Below, in pieces: positions 18,346-27,291 of a DNA stretch of 43,804 nt. A program made the translations under genes and the position numbers. Location: assembly GCA_018262775.1 (NCBI GenBank), contig JADFDU010000018.1, forward strand, positions 1 through 43,804. Direction: 5' to 3'. The notes under the pieces were generated by a model that did no database searches, was not told the DNA's origin, and saw only the letters and a list, made by a program, of their open reading frames with translations. How positions within the stretch are numbered: the first letter of the stretch is position 1; each line of letters starts with the position of its first letter. The stretch comes from Rhodocyclaceae bacterium (lineage in GTDB: Bacteria; Pseudomonadota; Gammaproteobacteria; Burkholderiales; Rhodocyclaceae).

Positions 18346-18606
18346 ATGAAACTGATCATCTGGCTGCTGCGGGCCGTACTGTTTGTCGTCCTGTTGGGTT
18401 TCGCGATCAAGAACAGCAGCATCGTGACGCTGCATTTCTTCCTCGATACTGCCTGGTCGTTGCCGCTGGTGATCGTCATGCTGGTTTTCTTTTCTGTCGG
18501 CGCGGCAGTCGGCCTGTCGGCCGCGCTGGGCGTCTTCCTGCGGCAGCGCCGTGAGCTTGCTCGCCTCAGCAAGGAGCTGGACGTCATTGCACGCCTGCAG
18601 AAATAG
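18346..18606 (+). CDS. lapA: LapA-family inner membrane protein
   Basis: An 86-residue protein (YciS/DUF1049 family) with two transmembrane helices (about 4-20 and 38-62) and a charged C-terminal tail QRRELARLSKELDVIARLQK-like that forms a cytoplasmic helix. It includes the family segment NSSIVTLHFFLD. LapA is co-encoded with LapB and helps LPS assembly at the inner membrane. It begins 48 bases after the ihfB terminator, so a promoter may lie in that gap. Confidence 0.93.
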   Translation: MKLIIWLLRAVLFVVLLGFAIKNSSIVTLHFFLDTAWSLPLVIVMLVFFSVGAAVGLSAALGVFLRQRRELARLSKELDVIARLQK

Positions 18607-18648
18607 CGCCTCGACGATCCTGAAACAAGCGAGAACCAAGCGGAAATA

Positions 18649-19824
18649 ATGGAATTCGAACTGTGGTGGCTGTTGGCGATCCCGCTGTTTTTCGCCCTCG
18701 GGTGGATGGCGGCGCGGGTGGATATCCGCCACGTCGTGCGCGAATCCCGCGCGCTACCCAAGTCCTATTTCAAGGGAGTTAACTTCCTCCTCAACGAACA
18801 GCCGGACAAGGCCATCGATGCCTTCATCGAGGCGGCCAAGGTCGACTCCGAAACAGCCGAATTGCATTTCGCCCTGGGCAATCTGTTTCGCCGCCGCGGC
18901 GAGACGGATCGCGCCATCCGCATGCACCAGAACCTCGTCGAACGCGAAGGCCTGAAGGAGGAGCAGCGGCTGCAGGCCATGGCCGAGCTGGGCCACGACT
19001 ACCTCAAGGCCGGCCTGCTCGATCGCGCGGAGGACATCTTCGTCGGCCTGCGCGGCACCAGCCAGAATGAGATAGCCCTGAATTTTCTGCTGGAGATCTA
19101 CCAGCAGGAGAAGGAATGGCGCAAGGCTATCGACATCGCCCGCCAGTTGCCTGATCACTCGGACCACCTGTGGCAGAAGGAAATCGCCAATTTTTATTGC
19201 GAACTGGCTGCCACGGAAATGAATAACTCACGGCGCGCAGAAGCGCGCCTGTTGCTCGATGAGGCGCTGGCCACACACCGCAAGTCGGTGCGGGCAACCA
19301 TTCTCCTTGGCGACCTGCAGGCTGCCGAGGGAGATCTGGAACACGCCATCGAAACCTGGAAGCGGATCGAACAGCAAAACCCGGTCTACCTGGCCCTCAT
19401 CGCCGCCAAGTTGATGGCGGCCTACCGCAAACTGGGGCGTGGCGAGCAGGGGCTGCAACTCCTGCGCAGCTATCTCGCCCAGCACCCTTCACTCGACCTC
19501 CTTGATGCGACCTTCCAGTGGTCCCTGCAGGACGAGAGTCCCGAGGCGGCGTATCAATTGGTGCGCGACGAGCTGCGACGCAACCCGACCCTGCTTGGGT
19601 TGGACAAGCTGCTGGAAGCGCAGATACTGGTCGCCCCGCCTGAGCGTCGCGCCGACCTGGACCTGGTGAAAAACCTGATCCACAACCATACGCGCAAGGT
19701 GGCACGCTATCGCTGCGACAGCTGTGGCTTCAAGGCGCGGCAGTTTTACTGGCGCTGCCCCGGCTGCGGCGCGTGGGAAAGCTATCCGCCGAAGCGGACC
19801 GAAGAATTCGATCTGACGCCTTAG
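18649..19824 (+). CDS. lapB: LapB (YciM), regulator of LPS synthesis
   Basis: A 391-residue inner-membrane-anchored protein. Residues 1-20 form one transmembrane helix, then several tetratricopeptide repeats (about 45-330), then a rubredoxin-like metal knuckle with Cys356, Cys359, Cys370 and Cys373 (CDSC and CPGC). In E. coli LapB links FtsH to LpxC degradation and so balances LPS output. All of these features are present, including the intact cysteine pairs. It follows lapA by 42 bases and precedes ugd by eight bases, which ties LPS control to sugar supply. Confidence 0.95.
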   Translation: MEFELWWLLAIPLFFALGWMAARVDIRHVVRESRALPKSYFKGVNFLLNEQPDKAIDAFIEAAKVDSETAELHFALGNLFRRRGETDRAIRMHQNLVEREGLKEEQRLQAMAELGHDYLKAGLLDRAEDIFVGLRGTSQNEIALNFLLEIYQQEKEWRKAIDIARQLPDHSDHLWQKEIANFYCELAATEMNNSRRAEARLLLDEALATHRKSVRATILLGDLQAAEGDLEHAIETWKRIEQQNPVYLALIAAKLMAAYRKLGRGEQGLQLLRSYLAQHPSLDLLDATFQWSLQDESPEAAYQLVRDELRRNPTLLGLDKLLEAQILVAPPERRADLDLVKNLIHNHTRKVARYRCDSCGFKARQFYWRCPGCGAWESYPPKRTEEFDLTP

Positions 19825-19832
19825 GGATAATC

Positions 19833-21155
19833 TTGAAAATCACCGTCATTGGCACTGGTTACGTCGGCCTCGTCAGTGGTGCCTGCCTCGCCGAGGTGGG
19901 CAACGAAGTCCTGTGCCTCGATCTGGATGCGGAAAAAATTCGCATCCTCAATTCGGGCGGCATTCCGATCCATGAACCGGGCCTGCTCGACATGGTCGCG
20001 CGCAACTGCGCTGCCGGCCGCCTGCGCTTTACCACCGACGTGGCGGCAGCGGTCGAGCATGGCCTGCTGCAGTTTATCGCCGTGGGCACGCCGCCGGACG
20101 AGAACGGCTCGGCCGACCTGCAGTACGTCGTTGCTGCGGCGCGTGCCATCGGCCGCCTCATGAACGACTACAAAGTCGTCGTGGGCAAATCCACCGTGCC
20201 GGTCGGCACCGCGGACAAGGTGCGCGCGGCGATACAGGAAGAACTGGCGGTGCGTGGCCTGAAAACCGATTTCAGCACCGTCTCCAATCCGGAGTTCCTC
20301 AAGGAAGGCGCAGCGGTGGAAGACTTCATGCGCCCCGATCGCATCATCGTCGGTGCCGAGGATGCGCAGGCGATTGAACTGATGCGCCAGCTCTATGCGC
20401 CCTTCCAGCGCAGCCATGAGCGTCTCATCGTCATGGACGTACGCTCGGCGGAGCTGACCAAGTATGCCGCCAATGCCATGCTGGCGACGCGCATCTCCTT
20501 CATGAACGAGCTGGCCAACCTGGCCGAGCGGCTGGGCGCCGACATCGAACTGGTGCGCCAGGGCATCGGCTCAGATCCGCGCATTGGCTACCAGTTCCTC
20601 TACCCCGGCTGCGGCTACGGCGGCTCCTGCTTTCCCAAGGACGTGCAGGCGCTCAACCGCACGGCGCGCGACGCGGGTGGCGATTTGCGCGTCCTCAACG
20701 CAGTGGAGGCGGCCAATGAATTCCAGAAGGGCGTGCTCGGCCGCAAGATCATTGGGGAGTTCGGCGAGAACCTTTCCGGCCGCCGTTTTGCCCTGTGGGG
20801 GCTGGCTTTCAAGCCGAATACCGACGACATGCGCGAGGCGCCCAGCCGCCGCGTCATTGCCGACCTGCTGGCGCGCGGCGCCAATGTCAGCGTCTACGAC
20901 CCGGTGGCCATGGACGAGGCACGGCGCATCTTCGGCGCAGAACCGCGCATCGCCTATGCCGAGTCGCCCGTCGCCGCGCTGGACGGGGCGGATGCGCTGG
21001 TGATCGTCACGGAGTGGAAAGAATTTCGCAGCCCGGATTTCGACGAGATGAAGCGGCGCCTCAAGGCCCCGCTTGTCTTCGACGGGCGCAACCTCTACGA
21101 TCCGGCGCAGATGCGCGCCTCCGGCATCCGCTATTTCGCGATCGGAAGACAGTGA
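19833..21155 (+). CDS. ugd: UDP-glucose 6-dehydrogenase
   Basis: It oxidises UDP-glucose to UDP-glucuronate with two NAD. The 440 residues have the NAD site [14 protein letters not shown] (3-16), [20 protein letters not shown], and catalytic Cys266 in GGSCFPKD. The start is TTG at 19833 with AGGGATA upstream; this begins [12 protein letters not shown], as in the family, and avoids a 20-residue overlap into lapB. UDP-glucuronate feeds capsule, LPS or exopolysaccharide sugars made by the downstream cluster. A REP-like element follows directly after the stop. Confidence 0.96.
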   Translation: MKITVIGTGYVGLVSGACLAEVGNEVLCLDLDAEKIRILNSGGIPIHEPGLLDMVARNCAAGRLRFTTDVAAAVEHGLLQFIAVGTPPDENGSADLQYVVAAARAIGRLMNDYKVVVGKSTVPVGTADKVRAAIQEELAVRGLKTDFSTVSNPEFLKEGAAVEDFMRPDRIIVGAEDAQAIELMRQLYAPFQRSHERLIVMDVRSAELTKYAANAMLATRISFMNELANLAERLGADIELVRQGIGSDPRIGYQFLYPGCGYGGSCFPKDVQALNRTARDAGGDLRVLNAVEAANEFQKGVLGRKIIGEFGENLSGRRFALWGLAFKPNTDDMREAPSRRVIADLLARGANVSVYDPVAMDEARRIFGAEPRIAYAESPVAALDGADALVIVTEWKEFRSPDFDEMKRRLKAPLVFDGRNLYDPAQMRASGIRYFAIGRQ

Positions 21156-21159
21156 TGAC

Positions 21160-21227
21160 CATTATCCCCTCCATCCCCCCTTTCCAAGAAAGGGGGGTGA
21201 CGATTGTTCAGCCGCTACGCGGCTTCC
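21160..21227 (-). repeat. REP-like two-hairpin element, copy B (inverted)
   Basis: On the minus strand it reads as a small stem CCGCGTAGCGG, a spacer, then CACCCCCCTTTC-TTGG-AAAGGGGGG and a G-rich tail, matching copies A and C. It lies between ugd and hldA, pointing away from hldA. The rest of 21156-21285 holds no gene. Confidence 0.75.
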
Positions 21228-21285
21228 GTATGGCTGGCTTGTCGCCCTGTTTGTCGCCCTCCTGGGGCGGCCCGGCGAGAGCGAC

Positions 21286-22236
21286 ATGAACAAACTCACC
21301 CTGCCCGATACCTCGCCCGCCCGCATCCTCGTGGTGGGCGATGTCATGCTCGACCGCTACTGGTTCGGCGAGGTCAGCCGCATCTCGCCCGAGGCACCGG
21401 TGCCGGTGGTGAAGGTCGAGCGCAGCGAGGAGCGCCCCGGCGGCGCAGCCAACGTGGCGCGCAACTGCGCCGCGCTCGGCGCGAAAGTGTCGCTGCTTTC
21501 CGTTGTCGGTGCCGACGAGGCCGGCCGCTCGCTGGCGCGCCTGATGCAGGGCGAGGGCATCGAGACCAGCCTGCACGAGGATGCGGCGCTGTCGACCACC
21601 ATCAAGCTGCGTGTCGTCGGCCGCCAGCAGCAGCTGCTGCGCATCGATTTCGAGAACAGCCCTACGCATGAAGTGCTGCGCGCCAAGCTGGCCGATTTTG
21701 AGCGCCAGCTGCCGCACTGCGACCTTGTCGTCCTCTCCGATTATGGCAAGGGCGGGCTGGCGCACATTGGCGAGATGATCCGTCTGGCGCGCGCTGCCGG
21801 CAAGCCGGTGCTGGCCGACCCCAAGGGCGAGGATTACGCCCGCTACGCCGGCGCCACGCTGCTCACGCCCAACCGCGCCGAACTGCGCCAGGTGATCGGC
21901 GGCTGGAGCAGCGAATCCGCACTAGAGGTCAAGGTGACACGGCTGCGCGAGGAACTGGGGCTGGAGGCGCTGCTGGTGACGCGCAGCGAGGAGGGCATGA
22001 CGCTCTTCCGCGGGGCGAAGGGCAAAGAGGAGACCCTGCACGAGTCGGCCCAGGCGCGAGAGGTTTATGATGTGAGCGGCGCTGGCGACACGGTCATCGC
22101 CTCGATGGCCGTCATGCTGGCGAGCGGGGCGGATATGCATACGGCGATGCGCATCGCCAACCGCACGGCCGGCATCGTCGTTGGCAAGCTCGGCACGGCG
22201 GTCGTGCAGCTCGATGAACTGCGCGCCGCACTCTGA
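21286..22236 (+). CDS. hldA: D-glycero-beta-D-manno-heptose 7-phosphate kinase
   Basis: A PfkB/ribokinase-family kinase of 316 residues that phosphorylates heptose 7-phosphate at C1 in ADP-heptose synthesis for the LPS inner core. It has [23 protein letters not shown] at the N-terminus, [10 protein letters not shown], and the C-terminal [11 protein letters not shown] with catalytic Asp. Only the kinase domain of HldE is present; the adenylyltransferase domain must be encoded elsewhere. The ATG at 21286 starts [15 protein letters not shown]; longer in-frame upstream sequence would translate the REP-like repeat and is rejected. hldD follows 16 bases later. Confidence 0.94.
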   Translation: MNKLTLPDTSPARILVVGDVMLDRYWFGEVSRISPEAPVPVVKVERSEERPGGAANVARNCAALGAKVSLLSVVGADEAGRSLARLMQGEGIETSLHEDAALSTTIKLRVVGRQQQLLRIDFENSPTHEVLRAKLADFERQLPHCDLVVLSDYGKGGLAHIGEMIRLARAAGKPVLADPKGEDYARYAGATLLTPNRAELRQVIGGWSSESALEVKVTRLREELGLEALLVTRSEEGMTLFRGAKGKEETLHESAQAREVYDVSGAGDTVIASMAVMLASGADMHTAMRIANRTAGIVVGKLGTAVVQLDELRAAL

Positions 22237-22252
22237 TCAAAGAAAGACCACC

Positions 22253-23248
22253 ATGTACACCATCGTCACTGGCGCCGCCGGATTTATCGGTTCCAACCTG
22301 GTCAAGGCGCTCAACGCACGCGGCGTCAGCAACATCATCGCCGTGGACAACCTCACCCAAGCGGATAAGTACCGCAACCTGGTCGATTGCGAGATCGCAG
22401 ATTACCTCGACAAGAACGAATTCATCGATTCCCTTGCTGCGGGAGAGTTCGACGGCGCGGTGGAAGCCGTCCTGCACCAGGGCGCCTGCTCCGACACCAT
22501 GGAGCACAACGGCCACTACATGATGGCCAATAATTACCGCTACTCCCTTGAACTGCTCGATTTTTGCCTGGAACAGGAGGTCCGCTTCCTCTATGCCTCC
22601 TCGGCCTCGGTGTATGGCGGCGGGCGGGTGTTCCAGGAGTCGCGCGAGTGCGAGGCGCCGCTCAACGTCTATGGCTACTCGAAGCTCCTCTTCGACCAGG
22701 CCGTGCGCCGCCGCCTCGCCGCGACTGACTTTCACGCGCAGGTCGCCGGCTTTCGCTATTTCAACGTCTACGGCCCGCGCGAGCAGCACAAGGGCCGCAT
22801 GGCCTCAGTGGCCTTCCACTTCTTCAATCAGTATCAGGCGGAAGGCAAGGTGAAGCTGTTTGAGGGCTGCGACGGCTACGGCCACGGCGAGCAGCGGCGC
22901 GACTTCGTCTTCATCGACGACGTCGTCAAGGTCAACCTGCATTTCCTCGACAAGGGCGCCTCCGGCATCTTCAACCTCGGCACGGGGCGGGCGCAGTCCT
23001 TCAACGACGTTGCCGTGGCTACCGTCAATGCCTGCCGCGCCGCGCAGGGCGAGGCGGCGCTGCCGCTGGCGGAACTGCGCAGCCGCGGCATGATCGAATA
23101 CATTGCCTTCCCCGAGGCACTCAAGGGCAAGTACCAGAGCTACACCGAGGCCGATATCGCGCTGCTGCGCGAGGCGGGCTACGCAGCCCCGTTCGCCGGT
23201 GTCGAGGACGGCGTTGTCGCATACGTGAAGGACAGGCTGAAGGCATGA
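22253..23248 (+). CDS. hldD: ADP-L-glycero-D-manno-heptose 6-epimerase
   Basis: It makes the L,D form of ADP-heptose, the last step before transfer to the LPS core. The 331 residues are an SDR protein with [12 protein letters not shown] (6-17), SSASVYG, catalytic YGYSK, and [19 protein letters not shown], which is diagnostic of HldD/RfaD. The start is the ATG at 22253 with AAAGAAAG upstream. Its stop overlaps cysM (ATGA). Copy 5 of the 23-bp motif falls inside the gene in a different frame from the other coding copies. Confidence 0.97.
   Translation: MYTIVTGAAGFIGSNLVKALNARGVSNIIAVDNLTQADKYRNLVDCEIADYLDKNEFIDSLAAGEFDGAVEAVLHQGACSDTMEHNGHYMMANNYRYSLELLDFCLEQEVRFLYASSASVYGGGRVFQESRECEAPLNVYGYSKLLFDQAVRRRLAATDFHAQVAGFRYFNVYGPREQHKGRMASVAFHFFNQYQAEGKVKLFEGCDGYGHGEQRRDFVFIDDVVKVNLHFLDKGASGIFNLGTGRAQSFNDVAVATVNACRAAQGEAALPLAELRSRGMIEYIAFPEALKGKYQSYTEADIALLREAGYAAPFAGVEDGVVAYVKDRLKA
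22710..22732 (+). repeat. Bipartite 23-bp motif, copy 5 (in hldD)
   Basis: GCCGC (one mismatch), ten bases ending GCGA, then CTGACTTT, spaced exactly as the other copies. Read in the hldD frame as ATDF, a frame different from copies 1, 2 and 4. Confidence 0.65.
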
Positions 23249-24144
23249 AACAAGTACTCGAAGATTTCGTCGGCAACACGCCCCTGGTGCGCCTGAAGCG
23301 CCTGCCGGGCGTTGGCAACGAGCAGCGCGGCAATGTCATCCTCGCCAAGCTGGAAGGCAATAACCCGGCCGGCTCGGTGAAGGACCGGCCGGCGCTGTCG
23401 ATGATCCTGCGCGCCGAGAAGCGCGGCGACATCAAGCCGGGCGACACCCTCATCGAGGCTACCAGCGGCAACACCGGCATCGCCCTGGCGATGGCGGCAG
23501 CCATGCGCGGCTACAGGATGGTGCTGATCCTGCCCGAACATCTGTCCGTCGAGCGGCGCCAGGCCATGCGCGCCTTCGGCGCCGACTTCGTGCTCACCAG
23601 CAAGCAGGGCGGCATGGAGATGGCGCGCGACGTCGCCGACAAGATGGTGGCCGAGGGCAAGGGCATCATGCTCGACCAGTTCGCCAACCCGGACAATCCG
23701 CTTTCCCACTACGAGGGCACCGGGCCGGAGATCTGGCGCGACACGCAGGGGAAGGTCACCCATTTCGTCTCCAGTATGGGCACCACCGGCACCATCATGG
23801 GCTGCTCGCGCTTTTTCAAGGAGAAGAATCCGAAGATCGAGATCATCGGCTGCCAACCCGAGGAGGGTTCGCAGATCCCCGGCATCCGCAAGTGGACCGA
23901 GGCGTACCTGCCGAAGATCTACGACAAGGGCCGCGTCGACCGCCTCGAGTACGTCAGTCAGGCCGACGCCGAGGAAATGACGCGGCGCATGGCGTGCGAA
24001 GAGGGACTCTTCGCCGGCATCTCCTCCGGTGGCGCCATGTGCGTTGCCCTCCGCATTGCGGAACAGGTGCGCGATGCCGTCATCGTCACCATCATCTGCG
24101 ACCGCGGTGATCGCTATCTGTCCACGGGCGTGTTTCCGGCCTGA
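23245..24144 (+). CDS. cysM: Cysteine synthase B
   Basis: A PLP enzyme of 299 residues that makes cysteine from O-acetylserine and sulfide or thiosulfate. The PLP lysine is Lys46 in [11 protein letters not shown], followed by the TSGNTG loop (74-79), [11 protein letters not shown] and SSGGA. The insert after PAGSVKDR and the overall length fit CysM rather than CysK. Its start codon overlaps the hldD stop. It supplies cysteine next to envelope genes, a placement known in Rhodocyclales-like genomes but with no clear functional link. Confidence 0.95.
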   Translation: MKQVLEDFVGNTPLVRLKRLPGVGNEQRGNVILAKLEGNNPAGSVKDRPALSMILRAEKRGDIKPGDTLIEATSGNTGIALAMAAAMRGYRMVLILPEHLSVERRQAMRAFGADFVLTSKQGGMEMARDVADKMVAEGKGIMLDQFANPDNPLSHYEGTGPEIWRDTQGKVTHFVSSMGTTGTIMGCSRFFKEKNPKIEIIGCQPEEGSQIPGIRKWTEAYLPKIYDKGRVDRLEYVSQADAEEMTRRMACEEGLFAGISSGGAMCVALRIAEQVRDAVIVTIICDRGDRYLSTGVFPA

Positions 24145-24145
24145 G

Positions 24146-26134
24146 ATGTCCTTGCGCGAGCGCTGCCGCGCCGTCCTCTCGGGACTGACTTTTCTCGTTG
24201 TCTTGCCCTGCGGTGCAGCGCAGGTGACGCTTTCGCTCGGTTCCATCCAGCACCCGGCCTTCGAAGCCGAGGGCGTCACTGTTGCCTTCGACACAGCCAA
24301 GCGTGGCACGGCCGACATCCGGTTCAACCGCTTGCGCGTCGCCCGCGAGGAGTATCGCGGCCTGAAAATCCATTGCGCTGGCTTCTTCTTTGACGGACGG
24401 CAACTCGACTGCCCCGAGGGCACCGTGCTCCGAGAAAATGCGCGCGGCCGCGAGCGACCGACGCTGCCGTTCTCCTTCGCCTGGCGGGCGCAGGACGGAT
24501 TTCTCTCCTTTTCCATGCACGACGTCGATGCCGTCGCTTTCTCGCCCCTGGTCAAGCGCCTGCGTGGCTGGCAGCCCCAGGGCACGATCGACTTCGGCCT
24601 CACCGTCGAGGGCGACAAAGCCTGGCTCGGCCTGGCACTGCACGACCTGGCGTTCGCCAGCAAGGAAGGCGATGTCTCCGGCAAGGATATCCTGCTCACC
24701 CTTGCCGGGAATGCCGAGCGCCGCAACGGTGTCTGGCAGTGGCACGCGCGCTTCGACTGGCCGCAGGGCGAACTCTATCGCGCGCCGTGGCGGCGCGCGG
24801 CCGGTGTCACCATGACGGCCGAGGGCAGCCTCACCCCCACGGTACTCGAAGTCAGCCTCGCCCAGCTCAACGTGGCGGGAACGGGAGGCGTCACCGCCAG
24901 CGTGCGCTGGGACCGGGTGCTTGGCGAGGCGACCGACTGGGGCTTCATCACCGATGAGATCGACCTGGCGTCGGCCATGCGCGAATGGCTGCAGCCCTGG
25001 CTCAGCAGCCTCGGTTTCCCCGCATGGCAAGCTGCAGGCCATGCGCGTTTTTCCGCCGAATGGAAGGCGGGTAGCCTGCACCGCTTTTATGCCGGGCTGG
25101 ATGGCGCGCAGTTGGCCGATAGCACCGGCTATGTCGAACTGAGCGGCGTCAATGCGCAGGTTCCCTGGGAAGACTTGACGCCGACGGATGCCTCGATCAG
25201 CGTCGCCGCCGGCCGGCTCGGCGATCTGCCGCTGGGCGGTTTTGCGCTGCCGTTGCGCCTCGATGGCAGGGAAGCGACGATCAAGGGCCTCACCGCGCCC
25301 ATGCTCGACGGGAAGTTCGTCATCGACCTGCTGCGTCTGGCCAAAACGAAGCAAAGCGAAGTTCCAGTGCAGGCTAATGCCCGCGACAGCGGGCGTTACG
25401 CCGAAACTAAAAGTCAGTCCGGCTGGCACGCCGAGTTCGAGGGCGGCATCGAGGGCGTCTCCATGCCCAAGTTGTCGCGGGCGCTGAAGCTGCCGCTCAT
25501 GGCCGGCAGCCTGACGGCGCGTGTGCCGCGCATCGCCTACGAGGAAAACATGCTGCGCCTCGACGGTGCGCTCAGCATCGAGGTGTTCGACGGCGGCATC
25601 ATCGTGCACCAGTTGCGCCTGATGGATCCGTTCGGCAAGGAGCGCCGCTTCATCGCCGAGGTGACGGCACGCAACCTCGACCTGGGCATGCTCACGCGCA
25701 CCTTCGCCTTTGGCAGCATCGAGGGCCGCTTCGATGTCGATCTGCACGACCTGGAGATGCAGAACTGGCAGCCGCTGCGCTTCGATGCGCGCATCGCCAG
25801 CAGTGAGGGGGACTATCCGCGCAGCCTCAGCATCGGTGCGCTGAAAGACATCACGGCGCTGGGCGAGACCGGCCAGCCGAAGGCGCTCGAGCGCGTGCCG
25901 GAGCGCTCCGGCTTCAGCTTCGGCTATGACCGCATCGGCCTCAGTTGCGCGCTGAGAAACGGCGTCTGCCTGCTCGACGGTGTGGCGCGCGAGGGCGATG
26001 GCATCGTGCTCATGCGCGGCAGCGGCATCCCCTCGGTGAGCATCATCGGCTACAATCGCCGTATCGACTGGGAGGCGCTGGTGGCGCGCTTCCGCGAAGT
26101 GATCGCCGGCCGGCCCGGCGCTGTCATCGAATGA
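24146..26134 (+). CDS. ydbH: YdbH-like intermembrane lipid transport protein
   Basis: A 662-residue protein with an N-terminal hydrophobic signal/anchor (about 8-28, ending CGAAQ) and a long, periplasmic, beta-rich body. The C-terminal half carries the YdbH/DctA-like signature: NLDLGMLTRTFAFGSIEGR, LHDLEMQNWQPLRFDA and SIGALKDITALG. YdbH of E. coli is an AsmA-like bridge for phospholipids that works redundantly with TamB and YhdP and needs the lipoprotein YnbE; here a YnbE-like lipoprotein follows with ATGA overlap. The protein is shorter than E. coli YdbH. Residues about 400-422 come from a dispersed repeat also present at the start of ynbE. The start is the ATG two bases after the cysM stop. 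Confidence 0.82.
   Translation: MSLRERCRAVLSGLTFLVVLPCGAAQVTLSLGSIQHPAFEAEGVTVAFDTAKRGTADIRFNRLRVAREEYRGLKIHCAGFFFDGRQLDCPEGTVLRENARGRERPTLPFSFAWRAQDGFLSFSMHDVDAVAFSPLVKRLRGWQPQGTIDFGLTVEGDKAWLGLALHDLAFASKEGDVSGKDILLTLAGNAERRNGVWQWHARFDWPQGELYRAPWRRAAGVTMTAEGSLTPTVLEVSLAQLNVAGTGGVTASVRWDRVLGEATDWGFITDEIDLASAMREWLQPWLSSLGFPAWQAAGHARFSAEWKAGSLHRFYAGLDGAQLADSTGYVELSGVNAQVPWEDLTPTDASISVAAGRLGDLPLGGFALPLRLDGREATIKGLTAPMLDGKFVIDLLRLAKTKQSEVPVQANARDSGRYAETKSQSGWHAEFEGGIEGVSMPKLSRALKLPLMAGSLTARVPRIAYEENMLRLDGALSIEVFDGGIIVHQLRLMDPFGKERRFIAEVTARNLDLGMLTRTFAFGSIEGRFDVDLHDLEMQNWQPLRFDARIASSEGDYPRSLSIGALKDITALGETGQPKALERVPERSGFSFGYDRIGLSCALRNGVCLLDGVAREGDGIVLMRGSGIPSVSIIGYNRRIDWEALVARFREVIAGRPGAVIE
24170..24192 (+). 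repeat. Bipartite 23-bp motif, copy 2 (start of ydbH)
   Basis: GCCGT, ten bases ending GGGA, CTGACTTT. It encodes AVLSGLTF within the signal peptide of YdbH. Upstream bases also resemble those of copy 1 (GCGAGC and GCTGCCG). Confidence 0.8.
25343..25412 (+). repeat. Dispersed 70-bp coding repeat, copy 1 (inside ydbH)
   Basis: It runs from AAAACGAAG to ACTAAAA with a central palindrome GCCCGCGACAGCGGGC. It aligns without gaps to 26134-26227 apart from 24 bases (two 12-mers) that are extra in that copy. It is translated in frame as KTKQSEVPVQANARDSGRY and following residues, and looks like an insertion in YdbH. Confidence 0.85.
25410..25432 (-). repeat. Bipartite 23-bp motif, copy 9 (in ydbH, inverted)
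   Basis: On the minus strand GGCGT (one mismatch), ten bases ending CGGA, then CTGACTTT. It abuts the end of the 70-bp repeat. Confidence 0.65.
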
Positions 26135-26370
26135 AAACGAAGAAAAGCGAAGTTTCAATGCAGGCTTCAGTGCAGGCCTCAGTGCAGGCTAATACCCGCG
26201 AATGCGGGCGTTATGCCGGAACTAAAAAAAACCTCCTCTTGCCGATTCTCGCCGCGCTGCTTGCCGGTTGCGTCAACCTGCATGTCTACTTCCCGGAAGC
26301 CAGCGACAAGCCGGCCGCTGCCGAGGCTCCGGCGCAACCTGCGGATGCCGGCAGCGGGGCCGCCAAATGA
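26131..26370 (+). CDS. ynbE: YnbE-like lipoprotein with repeat-derived N-terminus
   Basis: A 79-residue lipoprotein: hydrophobic NLLLPILAALLAGC with lipobox LAGC (Cys47), then NLHVYFPEASDKP and an Ala/Pro tail. The short NLHVYFP segment after the cysteine is what I know from YnbE, partner of YdbH. The first 30 residues (MKTKKSEVSMQASVQ and on) are encoded by the dispersed repeat and lie in front of an otherwise normal signal peptide, which would start near residue 31 (TKKNLLLP). Either the n-region is unusually long or translation starts elsewhere; no better ATG is present. ATGA overlaps join it to ydbH and to the exonuclease gene. Confidence 0.78.
   Translation: MKTKKSEVSMQASVQASVQANTRECGRYAGTKKNLLLPILAALLAGCVNLHVYFPEASDKPAAAEAPAQPADAGSGAAK
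26134..26227 (+). repeat. Dispersed coding repeat, copy 2 (start of ynbE)
   Basis: A 94-base copy of the 70-base repeat at 25343-25412. The extra 24 bases are two further 12-mers, so units TTCAATGCAGGC, TTCAGTGCAGGC and CTCAGTGCAGGC stand in tandem at 26154-26189. It encodes the repeated QASV of the YnbE N-terminus. Confidence 0.87.
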
Positions 26371-27155
26371 CCCCGGTGCTGGCCTTCGACATCGAGACGA
26401 TTCCCGACGTGGCGGGCATCCGCAAGCTGCACGATCTGCCCGAGGATTTGTCGGACAACGAGGTGGCCGAATTCGCCTTTCAGAAACGTCGTGCGGCCAG
26501 TGGCAACGATTTCCTGCAGTTGCATTTGCAGCGCATCGTCGTTATTTCCTGTGCGCTGCGTGAAGACGACCGCTTCACCGTCTGGTCGCTGGCTGAGCCG
26601 AAGATCGGTGAGGGCGAGATCATTCAGCGCTTCTACGATGGCATCGAAAAATTCACGCCACAGCTCGTTTCCTGGAACGGCGGCGGCTTCGACCTGCCGG
26701 TGCTGCACTACCGCGGTCTCATCCACGGCGTCGCCGCGCCGCGCTACTGGGACATGGGTGAGGGGGATTACAAGGACAGCCGCGACTTCAAGTGGAACAA
26801 CTACATCAGCCGCTACCATCACCGCCATCTCGACCTGATGGACCTGCTGGCAATGTACCAGCCGCGCGCCAATGCGCCACTCGACGACCTGGCGAAGCTG
26901 ATGGGCCTGCCGGGCAAGCTCGGCATGGATGGCTCGGCCGTGTGGGGCGCCTGGCAGGAGGGGCGCATAGACGAGATCCGCGACTATTGCGAGACCGATG
27001 TCGTCAACACCTTCCTCGTTTATCTGCGCTTCCAGCAGATGCGCGGTGCGCTGACGGCGAAAGCGCATGCCGCCGAGCTTGCGGTGGTGCGCGGCGAACT
27101 GGAAAAACTCAAGCAGCCGCACTGGCAGGCTTTCCTCGAGGCCTGGGCTGAATGA
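26367..27155 (+). CDS. PolB-like 3'-5' exonuclease
   Basis: A 262-residue protein of the predicted 3'-5' exonuclease family related to the proofreading domain of family B polymerases. The three exo motifs are visible: FDIETIPD (Asp8, Glu10), SWNGGGFDLPVL, and YCETDVVNTFL. No polymerase domain is present. The role is unknown; homologues are standalone. It overlaps the ynbE stop by four bases but has no functional link that I can see. A palindromic repeat follows its stop. Confidence 0.88.
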   Translation: MTPVLAFDIETIPDVAGIRKLHDLPEDLSDNEVAEFAFQKRRAASGNDFLQLHLQRIVVISCALREDDRFTVWSLAEPKIGEGEIIQRFYDGIEKFTPQLVSWNGGGFDLPVLHYRGLIHGVAAPRYWDMGEGDYKDSRDFKWNNYISRYHHRHLDLMDLLAMYQPRANAPLDDLAKLMGLPGKLGMDGSAVWGAWQEGRIDEIRDYCETDVVNTFLVYLRFQQMRGALTAKAHAAELAVVRGELEKLKQPHWQAFLEAWAE

Positions 27156-27183
27156 GATGAAAACCGAACATCAACCACTTTCG

Positions 27184-27270
27184 ACACAGAGGCCACAGAG
27201 ACACAGAGATCACGGAAAAAAACGATCGAAAGAAGCCTCTGTGTCCTCTGTATCTCTGTGGCCTCTGTGT
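27184..27270. repeat. CACAGAGG inverted repeat (stem-loop, MITE-like)
   Basis: The left arm ACACAGAGGCCACAGAGACA (27184 on) and the right arm ending TCTCTGTGGCCTCTGTGT (to 27270) are inverted copies with about 24 of 26 bases paired around a roughly 35-base loop. It fills the gap between the exonuclease and carbamoyltransferase genes. Similar CACAGAG palindromes are common between genes in many environmental bacteria. On transcription it would form a long hairpin but it lacks a T run. Confidence 0.8.
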
Positions 27271-27291
27271 TGAGAGCGCTTTTGCCCTGAC

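Noticed and set aside
21073..21285. N-terminal extension of HldA through the REP-like repeat
   Set aside because: The extra sequence translates the repeat and has no similarity to the kinase family; ATG at 21286 fits.
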